Virus record (IMG/VR): IMGVR_UViG_3300025120_000515
Coordinates: 1-24,688 of that record
DNA from: a virus
Length of the DNA: 24,688 bases
Direction: 5' to 3' (one strand)
Both the position numbers and the translations under genes were made by a program. The notes beneath the pieces are model-generated. The model was not told the origin of the DNA. It saw nothing but the letters and a program-made list of their open reading frames with translations, and ran no database searches. The stretch's first letter is position 1. Each line of letters opens with the position of its first letter. Below, piece by piece: positions 7,073-15,357 of the stretch.

Positions 7073-10000
7073 ATGGCAGAAGCTAAAAACAGTTTTATCA
7101 AGTCTAAAATGAATAAAGATTTAGACGATAGACTTATTCCAAACAACGAATACAGAGACGCTTTAAATGTAGCAGTCTCTAGATCAGAGAATAGTGATGT
7201 TGGAGCATTAGAAGCTATATTAGGTAATCAATTAAGGATTAGTGAATCTAATAGCACCGAGGAAGTAGTGGGTGTTTATGTAGATCATACTAATAATTTA
7301 GCTTATTATTTTACAACAGATAATACTGGGCTTGGAAAGATACTTCAATATAATGCTGGCAGCACAACTTCTACTTTACTTGTTAGTGGAAACTTTTTAA
7401 ATTTCTCTACCAATAGTAGAATTAATTCTATTAGCTTAATAGAAGATTTACTTTTTTTTAGTGACAATAGAAATCAACCTAGAAAAATAAATGTTTCAAC
7501 GGCTTTAATTGATAGTCAATATTATAAAACAGAAGATCAAATATCTGTTGCTAAATTCGCGCCCTACAAGGCTCCGGATTTTATAAATTTAAGATCTACA
7601 AATACAGGTATAAAACCTTCTACCATGTCTGATGCAAGCGATCCTTTGCAAACAGAAATTGGACCTTTAACTTTAACTTCAATTAATTTAGATACTTCGG
7701 TTTATAGAAACGGAGATGAAATTAATCAAGCTATTACGCAACAACAATGGATTGCTAACGACGCAGCTGGTACTGGTTGCTGGTGTTACTATGATTATTC
7801 TTTAGGCAACGGTGTTACTTATGGAAAATTATACAATCGTCATGCCGTAAAAGATGTTCGAGAATTAGCTCCTGTAGGTTTTACTGTTATGACTTCAGCC
7901 CAGTGGTTACAAATAAGCGGTGGCACTAGCCCGGCAATACCATTAAAATCTACAGATTTTTGGTCAGCTAATCCTGGAACCAACACTACTGGTTTTGACG
8001 CTTTGCCTGCTGGCTACATAAGTGACACATCTAACTTTGCAGGATTATTAGATTCAGCTAGATTTTGGACAAGAGACGGCGCAGTAGGCGATCTTACGGG
8101 TACTTATGTAAAAATGGAAAGCACTGACCAAGCGGTTACTATTGATAGTAGCGCTGGTATTGGAAATGAAAATATAAATGGCTATTCTGTTAGATTAATA
8201 AAAGATGTTAATTACAACGGGTGGAATGGAGATCCTGATTATTTAAGAGATAAATTTGTAAAATTTAGCTATAGATTTAAGTTTGATGACAACGAGTATT
8301 CTATTGTTGCTCCTTTTAGTCAAGATGTATTTATACCAGAACAGGAAGGGCAATTTGTAAATGATAATGAAACACAAGCATTTGTAACTACCGTAGTTGA
8401 ATTTATGCAAAATTCTGTAAACAACGCAATATTAAATATTGAACTACCTAGTTTAGATATACTGGCAGACTATAAGGTAAAAGGTATAGATATAATTTTT
8501 AAAGAGTCTGATAAATTAGCTTACCAAGTTTTAGAATCAATAACTGTAGATCAAGATTTTATAAATAATCTCAATAACACTAATATATATCAATATGATT
8601 ATCAATCTACTTTACCTGTAAAAACATTACCTTCTTCTGAATCAACTAGAGTTTTTGATAAAGTTCCAGTAAGAGCTATAGCTCAAGAAACGGCTGGTAA
8701 TAGAATCATGTACGGTAATTTTGTTGAAGGCAAAAGTGGACAAAAAGGTTTAGATTATTATGCAGAAATTGTAGATAAAACTCAACAAACTTTTACAGAG
8801 TACCCACAGCATTCATTGAAGCAAAATAGAAATTATCAAGCAGGCATAGTATTAGCTGATAAGTTTGGGCGTCAAACAGATATAATATTATCTAATTATG
8901 ATAACTTATTAGATTCATCAGGAAACCCTCAACCGGGATCTAATGTTTTTAGCGATTACAATGGGGTTGGATTTAATTCTGATGTTCAAGGGTGGACAGG
9001 AGATACTTTATCTTTAGAGTTTAATAATGTTATACCTGAAGCTCCGCTTGCTAATAACGTTAGTGGTTACCCAGGCGCTTATGCCGTGGGTAATTATTAT
9101 ACTATTCCAAAGCCGCCAGGTAATCCTCCAGGTGCAATCCCAGCTATATTTTTTAGAGATTTATCTACACAGTCTATAACAGCTACAGCTGCACAATCAA
9201 TTTTTATTTTTCAAGGTTTGCTGTATAGTGATGCTGTTAGCGCAGCCAATGCCTATGCTGTGTATAAAAATACAGGCAATGGATTTATTAAATTAACTGA
9301 AACTACAGACTATACTTTACTTGATAATGCAGGTTCTCCTGAAGTTACTTTAGTTGGTATTGGCGCAGATTTAGGAACTGTTATTAAATTTCAAATACTT
9401 TTTACATCACAAAATTATTATAAATATCAAACAGGCTCTACAACTTCAGCAGATCCTTTGTTTCCAAATTTTGCAACTACATATCAAAACTTTTTTCAAT
9501 TAGGTAAAACATTTGCTGGGCTTTTTACGGACTATGTAGAAATAGAGTCTGTTACAAGTGTAGGATCTCCTGTTACGTCTGTTGTATTACTTACAGACGG
9601 AGAGGTTGCTTCTAAATATTTATTTGACAATACTGCTACAGGTAGGCCAGAAACTCCTTTAACTCAAAACGAGCTTCCTAGAACATACGGAGCCTACACT
9701 ATAAACGTGGATGGTTTTTATAGTTACAAAGTAGGTGTTAAACAACAGCAACAAGATTATTATAACGTGTACCTTCCAGGCATTGTAGATGGATATCCTA
9801 TAGTTTCTTCTACTCTAGAACAAGGCGAGACAGCTTTTACAACACTCGTTGCTGATAACATAAATAAAATACCTAGAAATTTAACAGAAGTAGGTCCGCT
9901 GCAAAACCAATTTACTAGTAGTATAAGACTATTTGGACGAGTAACTAATACAACTAAAGCGACCATTGGAACAAATTCATATCGTACAACTCAATTTGAC

Positions 10001-12166
10001 CCTTTATCGTCTGCAGATAGCGTTGACTTGGTTGGAACTATTGAAGATGTTTTTCCTCCAGTGTTAACAGATACATCACCGGCTGGGCAGGCTGCAGTTT
10101 ATGATCTTGTACCTGTAAACATAAACAGAAATGCTATTTATGATTTTGATACAAAACCATTTGTAGCTAAAATATCTACACAGAAATCGATAGGTATTGC
10201 AGAAAGTTTGTATACATTTCCTACTGGTGATTATCCATACGCGGATAACATGGGGCTAGCTGTGTATGAAACCTCACCTTTTATTTCTCAATTAGAGCTA
10301 TTTTACGAGGCAACCACAACCGGTTTAATATCTGATTTAAATTACGATATATTAAATACAGGAACTGGTATAAGCGGAATATCAGTTACACAAGCAAGTT
10401 TTCCTGAAAACACTCCTAGTGGATCAACAATTACTCCTGACTTCTTTCCGCTAATAGAAGGTCAAATTGACAACACAACTACCGCTACGTTAGTATCAGT
10501 ATTTAATTTTGCTTTTCAATCAACAAACTTAAATTCTATTAATTACGCCACTGGTTCAACCACGCAATTTGAATTAGAAGCTGGAACTCAAGCAGGAAGC
10601 TTTTTTATAAAAACACTAGGATTCTTTTACGCGGGATCTGATGCGCCAGGTATTGAAGAATCATTTGCAGTTTCTTATGCCGGCAAATATATAGCAACGG
10701 TAAGATTTACGCAAGCTGATGGAACTCAAACAGATCAAACTATAGAATTACAGTTAACAAATTCAGATCCTTATTTTGTTGCTTCTACAACCACATTAAA
10801 TGTTCAAGCCACTCCTACTAATGCAAGTATTTATACAATTGCTACTTCTCCTAGCGGGTTTAATGGCGCAATTGATTTAGATGTTCTTCAAGAAAGATTT
10901 GCCATTCTCAATGGATTTGGATGGTCTGTAGTATCGATTAGAGTTACGACAAATACTGGAGCTATAATTCAATATGATAACACACCCGGCAGTGGGAATG
11001 CAGCTACAATCAATATTTTAGATCTGACTAGCCAAGGGCTTCAAGCAGGTAATTCTTTAGGATTTGAATTAAAATCAGTAAATGGTAACGGGAATACTAC
11101 AGGTTACTTTTATGAAGTAACTATGCAGTTAACCGATAATTTAGGTGCAAGCTTAAGTGTTCCTCTTGTGTTTGATTACAGCGTTGATGCAGATATTTTT
11201 CTTTCTACACAAGTTGTATTTGCCCCGTACACTACAGGCACAGGCTTTGTGGCATCTCCTCCAAGTGCTCCATCATACACATCTATGACCAATGCGCTTG
11301 GAAGCTTTTTCTCAGTCCCAGGAGCTTATCCTTATCCTAGATTTATAGGACAGATTCAAAACTGGACACCTAACACTGTTTATATATGGGCTTATTTATC
11401 TATTCCACCACAATATAGGCTTGACCCGCAAAATTCTGTGCAGGTTTTGTTTGGTGAAATTGACAATGCAAACGGTCCCGCTCAATCCGCTGGAACAGAT
11501 TATAGTGTAGGACGATTTGTTGACGGATCAAAACAAACAACTCAATCAGGTTCTACTAATCAATCTTTTATTCAAAGTAGTTCTTTAAATCAAGGGCCCG
11601 TTGTTAACCCAGACAGAGATTCTCATACAAAAACATTATTTAAACTTGATGCTTTTACAACTGATAACACTCTTATTAATTCCGGTGTTAGACCAGGTCA
11701 AAAAAACGATGGTACTTCTGCAACTTGTGGTGCTGGAACGTTCCAAGCATATGACTTTACAAAATGCGCGGTTGTTAATTTTGCTGTGCAAATTCTTGGT
11801 AATGAATTATTTGCTATGGGTGGAAGCGGTATTGGGGCTAGAAGTTTTACTAATGGATCTAGTCAAACTGGCCCTAATAATTTCGCCCCTGTTTTTGGAG
11901 CTGAAGTGCAAGTTTTTTGGTCTCACACAATAACCGGAGGGACGGGTGGTGTAAGTATACCACAAGGAGCAAACTCTCCTGATTTACCAGGCTATAACGC
12001 AAGTCTTGCTACAAATTGTTTTCAATTTGGTTCAGCCCAAACACCAAAACTTCCTTTTTGGTCTGCTTCATTCCCAGATGCAGCAATTACAGAGGTTCCA
12101 AAATCACCAAGTATAATGACAACAGATCAACCAAGCCCTGATCCAAACGTAGGGCCTTGCGTTTAA
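7073..12166 (+). CDS. Large tail muzzle/stabilisation-type protein with FISUMP-like insert (1697 aa)
   Basis: The N-terminus (FIKSKMNKDLDDRLIPNNEY, then RDALNV and SDVGALEAILGN) is a strong signature of the large tail stabilisation or muzzle proteins of Bacteroidota podoviruses, as I recall them. Conserved body segments recur: DKFVKFSYRFKFDDNEYS (about residue 393), VPVRAIAQETAGNRIMYGNF, SLKQNRNYQAGIVLADKFGR, DNINKIPRNLTEVGP and YEATTTGLISDLN. Residues of about 206-381 are an inserted FISUMP-like domain (separate entry). Residues of about 700-775 resemble a small podovirus tail beta domain, and about 1110-1390 look like cadherin- or Ig-like beta sandwiches (FPENTPSGS; TQADGTQTDQTIELQL). The extreme C-terminus is Ser/Gly/Asn/Pro-rich with a few cysteines. 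The protein probably surrounds the tail tube tip and contacts the cell surface. The next gene is its usual companion. Confidence 0.7.
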   Translation: MAEAKNSFIKSKMNKDLDDRLIPNNEYRDALNVAVSRSENSDVGALEAILGNQLRISESNSTEEVVGVYVDHTNNLAYYFTTDNTGLGKILQYNAGSTTSTLLVSGNFLNFSTNSRINSISLIEDLLFFSDNRNQPRKINVSTALIDSQYYKTEDQISVAKFAPYKAPDFINLRSTNTGIKPSTMSDASDPLQTEIGPLTLTSINLDTSVYRNGDEINQAITQQQWIANDAAGTGCWCYYDYSLGNGVTYGKLYNRHAVKDVRELAPVGFTVMTSAQWLQISGGTSPAIPLKSTDFWSANPGTNTTGFDALPAGYISDTSNFAGLLDSARFWTRDGAVGDLTGTYVKMESTDQAVTIDSSAGIGNENINGYSVRLIKDVNYNGWNGDPDYLRDKFVKFSYRFKFDDNEYSIVAPFSQDVFIPEQEGQFVNDNETQAFVTTVVEFMQNSVNNAILNIELPSLDILADYKVKGIDIIFKESDKLAYQVLESITVDQDFINNLNNTNIYQYDYQSTLPVKTLPSSESTRVFDKVPVRAIAQETAGNRIMYGNFVEGKSGQKGLDYYAEIVDKTQQTFTEYPQHSLKQNRNYQAGIVLADKFGRQTDIILSNYDNLLDSSGNPQPGSNVFSDYNGVGFNSDVQGWTGDTLSLEFNNVIPEAPLANNVSGYPGAYAVGNYYTIPKPPGNPPGAIPAIFFRDLSTQSITATAAQSIFIFQGLLYSDAVSAANAYAVYKNTGNGFIKLTETTDYTLLDNAGSPEVTLVGIGADLGTVIKFQILFTSQNYYKYQTGSTTSADPLFPNFATTYQNFFQLGKTFAGLFTDYVEIESVTSVGSPVTSVVLLTDGEVASKYLFDNTATGRPETPLTQNELPRTYGAYTINVDGFYSYKVGVKQQQQDYYNVYLPGIVDGYPIVSSTLEQGETAFTTLVADNINKIPRNLTEVGPLQNQFTSSIRLFGRVTNTTKATIGTNSYRTTQFDPLSSADSVDLVGTIEDVFPPVLTDTSPAGQAAVYDLVPVNINRNAIYDFDTKPFVAKISTQKSIGIAESLYTFPTGDYPYADNMGLAVYETSPFISQLELFYEATTTGLISDLNYDILNTGTGISGISVTQASFPENTPSGSTITPDFFPLIEGQIDNTTTATLVSVFNFAFQSTNLNSINYATGSTTQFELEAGTQAGSFFIKTLGFFYAGSDAPGIEESFAVSYAGKYIATVRFTQADGTQTDQTIELQLTNSDPYFVASTTTLNVQATPTNASIYTIATSPSGFNGAIDLDVLQERFAILNGFGWSVVSIRVTTNTGAIIQYDNTPGSGNAATINILDLTSQGLQAGNSLGFELKSVNGNGNTTGYFYEVTMQLTDNLGASLSVPLVFDYSVDADIFLSTQVVFAPYTTGTGFVASPPSAPSYTSMTNALGSFFSVPGAYPYPRFIGQIQNWTPNTVYIWAYLSIPPQYRLDPQNSVQVLFGEIDNANGPAQSAGTDYSVGRFVDGSKQTTQSGSTNQSFIQSSSLNQGPVVNPDRDSHTKTLFKLDAFTTDNTLINSGVRPGQKNDGTSATCGAGTFQAYDFTKCAVVNFAVQILGNELFAMGGSGIGARSFTNGSSQTGPNNFAPVFGAEVQVFWSHTITGGTGGVSIPQGANSPDLPGYNASLATNCFQFGSAQTPKLPFWSASFPDAAITEVPKSPSIMTTDQPSPDPNVGPCV
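7690..8215 (+). other. FISUMP-like (Fib_succ_major) domain inside the tail protein
   Basis: This stretch encodes residues of about 206-381 of the 1697-aa protein. It shows the ordered landmarks of FISUMP domains: GKLYNRHAVKDVRELAPVGF, then TVMTSAQWLQISGG, GFDALPAGYIS, a Phe-Trp (RFWTRDG) in place of the usual FWSS(T), and a terminal NGYSVRLIKDVN. FISUMP domains are abundant in Bacteroidota and Fibrobacterota surface proteins and, to my knowledge, have a C-type-lectin-like fold. Flanking segments on both sides belong to the tail-protein family, so this is an insertion in a loop, not a terminal fusion. A receptor- or glycan-binding role is inferred. Confidence 0.75.
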
Positions 12167-12207
12167 TAATAATCTTAAAAACAGAATAAAACAAGTAATA
12201 ATATAAC

Positions 12208-13497
12208 ATGGCAGGTAGAATAGAAGTTAAATATTACAATACTTACATATTAAAAAAATTAGCAGCAAGTAATGCTCCTACTAGAAATTGGTATGTTGAA
12301 GAATCTAGAATACGAGGAGGCTATAATAATTCTCAAACAGGCTTATCTCCTCGAGCGTTTTTGGTTTCTGATGAAAATTCTCAGCAAACCTTAAGCAATT
12401 CTATTATATACTCTGGAATATTTAACTCTAGGACTGGTGTTAATCAATCTAATCAGTTTCCTTCTGGCTCGAATATAACTAGGACTGTAGATCCTGCTAA
12501 AGGCAGTATACAAAAATTATATGCTGAAGACACAAATCTTACTATATTCCAAGAGCGAAAAGTAAATAGAGCTTTAATAGATAAAGATGCTATATACACA
12601 CAGGAAGGGCAATCAATGCAAACAACTTCAAATGTTGTAATTGGTGCAATAACTCCATATGCTGGGGAATTTGGTATTTCAACTAATCCTGAGAGCTTTG
12701 CGGTATATGGTTATCAAAAATATTTTACAGACGTTAGACAAGGATCTGTATTAAGATTATCTAAAGACGGAATAACAGAAATATCTAACTATGGAATGGT
12801 TGATTATTTTAGAGATCAACTAGGAGCTTTAGGCGGAGGAGAAGCTTTAGGCGGCTATGATATTCACAACAAGTGTTACACGCTTTCTTTACAGCCACAA
12901 GCAGGAGCATCAAGCACTCTTAGCTTTGATGAAAGTATTAACGGATGGACTAGTAGATATAGTTATATTCCTAGCAATATGTTTAGTATTCAAAACAACT
13001 TCTTTTCAATTGAAAATAAAACAGGTAATCTATATCAGCATTATAGTAATAATGTAAATAGAGCAAGCTTTTATAACAACCAATACGTTAGTACAGTTAC
13101 AAGCATATTCAATGCAAACCCTTCAGTAATTAAAAACTTTCAAACTATAAATTATGAGGGAGCACCAAATTGGTCTGTAACACAGTTTAAGACCTCTACT
13201 GTTAGAGGGGTTGCTACAACATCAGCAAGAGCTATTGCTCCGTTTAGCATGCCTCTTACATTAGCAGACATGGAAGCTAGCTTACTTAAAAATGAATTTA
13301 AACAAAAAGAAGATAAATATTTTGCAGATTTAATAAACATCGAACCTTCTGCTCAAGGTGAGGTTATTTTTGGAAGTTCTGTATCAGGTGTTAAAGGATT
13401 TTTTGCGACTGTTACTATGCAAGCAGCTAATACTTCTACATCAGATAGCAATGAGTTATTTGCTATTTCAACTAATTACAAAGAATCTTCATATTAA
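12208..13497 (+). CDS. Tail protein, companion of the muzzle/stabilisation protein (429 aa)
   Basis: The sequence has several segments I recognise from a conserved tail family of Bacteroidota podoviruses: NWYVEESRIRGGYNN, SGIFNSRTGVNQSNQF, GSIQKLYAEDTNLTIFQERK, IDKDAIYTQEG, PYAGEFGISTNPESFAVYGY, KYFTDVRQGSVLRLSKDGI and TEISNYGMVDYFRD. In the body (about residues 90-290) short beta strands recur every 25-40 residues, suggesting a beta-propeller. In some relatives I believe these blocks are the C-terminal continuation of the preceding large tail protein, so the pair may be a split muzzle protein. The 41-base gap is A/T-rich with no hairpin and the ATG has an A-rich leader, so it is a separate gene and not a frameshift. 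Function otherwise unknown. Confidence 0.6.
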   Translation: MAGRIEVKYYNTYILKKLAASNAPTRNWYVEESRIRGGYNNSQTGLSPRAFLVSDENSQQTLSNSIIYSGIFNSRTGVNQSNQFPSGSNITRTVDPAKGSIQKLYAEDTNLTIFQERKVNRALIDKDAIYTQEGQSMQTTSNVVIGAITPYAGEFGISTNPESFAVYGYQKYFTDVRQGSVLRLSKDGITEISNYGMVDYFRDQLGALGGGEALGGYDIHNKCYTLSLQPQAGASSTLSFDESINGWTSRYSYIPSNMFSIQNNFFSIENKTGNLYQHYSNNVNRASFYNNQYVSTVTSIFNANPSVIKNFQTINYEGAPNWSVTQFKTSTVRGVATTSARAIAPFSMPLTLADMEASLLKNEFKQKEDKYFADLINIEPSAQGEVIFGSSVSGVKGFFATVTMQAANTSTSDSNELFAISTNYKESSY

Positions 13498-13521
13498 TAT
13501 GAAAAATAAAAATATAAGAAA

Positions 13522-14238
13522 ATGGTAGGATTAACATCAGCAATTATTGGAGGAGGTGCTTCAATAATAGGCGGCCTTATCGGAGGGGGCGCAGCAAAAA
13601 AACGAGCTGCAGCCGCAGCTAGAGAAACAGGCAGACTTAAAAGAAAATTAAGTTCGCTTGAAAATAGCAGACAGGCAATTATAAATCCTTATGCTGGGGC
13701 AAGTAATTTGTCTGACTTAGCTACAGATTTATCTGATAGAATTAGTAATCCTATGGCAAACTTATCAGTGGCTACAAAAGCGGCTGAAATGAAAGTAGAG
13801 CAATCAGACATTGCTTTAGCAAATACATTAGATACAATAAGAGCAACAGGCGGTGGAGCTGGAGGTGCTACAGCATTGGCTCAGGCTGCATTACAGGCTA
13901 AGCAAGGAGTTAGCGCCAGCATAGAGCAACAAGAAAAATCTAATGAAGACAAAAGAGCAGCCGGAGAAGCTCAGATGGAGCAAGCTAAATTAGCAGAAGC
14001 TAAACGCCAACAAGGTATTCAAATATCAGAAGGTCAAAGAATGCAAGGACTAGATGCCGCAGGAAAGCAATTTGTATTTGGTCAAAGAGAAAACAGAGAA
14101 ATGCAAGAACTAGATAGAACAGCTAGTTTGCTGGGAGCCTCTAGGGCGGCTGCAGCTCAAGCTTCATCAGATCAAACAAGCGCATTAACCGGCACAATCG
14201 GCGCCTTAGGTAGTATTGGTCAAAAGTTATTTTCTTAA
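13522..14238 (+). CDS. Probable internal/ejected virion protein with glycine-zipper N-terminus (238 aa)
   Basis: Residues 1-25 (LTSAIIGGGASIIGGLIGGG) are a hydrophobic glycine-zipper segment able to insert in a membrane, followed at once by a basic Ala/Lys/Arg helix. The rest is Ala/Gln/Glu/Lys-rich and helical, with a coiled coil around residues 130-200 and a second small hydrophobic Gly/Ala segment at the C-terminus. Podovirus inner-core proteins that form the ejection channel (T7 gp14- and P22 gp7-like) have this style of composition, and the gene follows tail genes and precedes larger presumptive internal proteins, matching T7-like order. The start is the ATG at 13522; an ATG at 13499 opens only nine codons. 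The role is inferred from composition and position. Confidence 0.5.
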   Translation: MVGLTSAIIGGGASIIGGLIGGGAAKKRAAAAARETGRLKRKLSSLENSRQAIINPYAGASNLSDLATDLSDRISNPMANLSVATKAAEMKVEQSDIALANTLDTIRATGGGAGGATALAQAALQAKQGVSASIEQQEKSNEDKRAAGEAQMEQAKLAEAKRQQGIQISEGQRMQGLDAAGKQFVFGQRENREMQELDRTASLLGASRAAAAQASSDQTSALTGTIGALGSIGQKLFS

Positions 14239-14251
14239 ACTTAAAACAAAA

Positions 14252-15352
14252 ATGGAAAACAAAAACTTATTTCAAAATCTTTATTTAAAGCAATTTAATG
14301 AAAGTAACGCTATTGCATATAATGAAAGATTTGTTTCTGGCTCAAGCGATTACAATTTTCAGTTGCTAGACAACGCTTATAGGAATGCTGGTAGAACATA
14401 TGCTAAATTAAAAATAGCTATAGAAACAAATAACTGCATGTCAGAAGACTGTGCTTTAGAATTGACAGGAATAAAAAACTTAGAAGAATCTCCACAAGCT
14501 TCTTTAGATTTTTTATCTTCACTTGTAGCGGAGCTTAGTGTTACGGAAGAATCTAGTTTTGACCCTAACAATAATTACAAATATACGGCTGCTAATAGTT
14601 TAATGAATGGTAGACCTGGGTTTTCTAAAACCGATGGATACCAAGCTTATTTAGATTTATTACCCGACGGTTCTCAGCAGATAGTTTTTTTAGGACCTGC
14701 TTTTGAAACGCCGTTAGTTATTAACAACGCTGCTTTAAATGCTTTGCTTGAATCAGATACTTCTTTAGTTGTGTCAACTCCAGACATAAATAAAGACATG
14801 CTAAGGTTATTAACTGAAGTTGGATTATTCGCTCAAGAAATGATAAGCGAGAACGGAGAGTTAGCTAGCGGAGCTAAAATTAGTGAAGAGTATGTAATGA
14901 TGAATCCAGACGGTTCGTTTGATTATGAAATTATTGACTTAGGTAATGGCAAGGGTAGAAATGTACTTAAGTATGACTTAGAAAAAATAGAAAAGAAAGT
15001 AACTCCGTTTATTAACGCTGAGGTTGCTGGTTTAATGAGCTCTGAGCAAGACGTGATCGCAGCTTGGAACGTTTATATATCTAAAGACACAAGCGTTGAA
15101 GAGGACGCTCAGATGGCTCAGAACGCTAACGCTGGTGATACTAGTTGGATCTACGAACTAGACTTACCATTGCAACAAGACAAAAAAGTTTTATTTGAAT
15201 CAAAATACAAAGAATACTTTATGAATAATTATCTAAAACAATTTACAACTAACCAATTACCAACGGTTAAGGAAGATGCAGCAGTGTTTGATTTAGCGGA
15301 AGCTAAAAAAGCAAAGGCTCAGAAATTTTTAGATGATAACGACTTAAATTAA
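14252..15352 (+). CDS. Probable internal virion protein, function unknown (366 aa)
   Basis: I chose the ATG at 14252, which follows an A-rich leader (CTTAAAACAAAA) 13 bases after the preceding stop, over an upstream in-frame TTG inside the previous gene. The product begins MENKNLFQNLYLKQFNESNA and is mixed helical and polar, with no membrane segment and no recognised catalytic motif. Residues of about 110-160 contain a possible small beta unit (DGYQAYLDLLPDGSQQIVF). The C-terminus is Lys/Ala-rich (FDLAEAKKAKAQKFL). The gene lies five bases before the giant internal protein and probably shares its message. By position it may be a cargo or core protein ejected with DNA. I do not recognise a named family. 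Confidence 0.5.
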   Translation: MENKNLFQNLYLKQFNESNAIAYNERFVSGSSDYNFQLLDNAYRNAGRTYAKLKIAIETNNCMSEDCALELTGIKNLEESPQASLDFLSSLVAELSVTEESSFDPNNNYKYTAANSLMNGRPGFSKTDGYQAYLDLLPDGSQQIVFLGPAFETPLVINNAALNALLESDTSLVVSTPDINKDMLRLLTEVGLFAQEMISENGELASGAKISEEYVMMNPDGSFDYEIIDLGNGKGRNVLKYDLEKIEKKVTPFINAEVAGLMSSEQDVIAAWNVYISKDTSVEEDAQMAQNANAGDTSWIYELDLPLQQDKKVLFESKYKEYFMNNYLKQFTTNQLPTVKEDAAVFDLAEAKKAKAQKFLDDNDLN

Positions 15353-15357
15353 ATTAA

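Noticed and set aside
7690-8215. Diversity-generating retroelement target in the FISUMP-like domain
   Set aside because: No reverse transcriptase gene, template repeat or near-identical variable repeat is visible in this window, and the domain is internal and not at a C-terminus. The rest of the genome could still hold one.
11601-11933. A 110-codon + strand frame inside the large tail gene
   Set aside because: It is a shifted frame of a conserved gene, Leu-rich without pattern, and has no independent start signal.
12857-13057. A 66-codon + strand frame inside the 429-aa tail gene
   Set aside because: Out of frame with strongly family-like coding sequence; no leader and no recognisable domain.
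13499-13528. Nine-codon ORF overlapping the start of the 238-aa gene
   Set aside because: Too short to call; likely chance in an A-rich leader, though it could in principle affect reinitiation.
14216-14251. Upstream TTG start for the 366-aa gene
   Set aside because: It lies within the preceding gene, and the ATG at 14252 has the A-rich leader typical of this genome.
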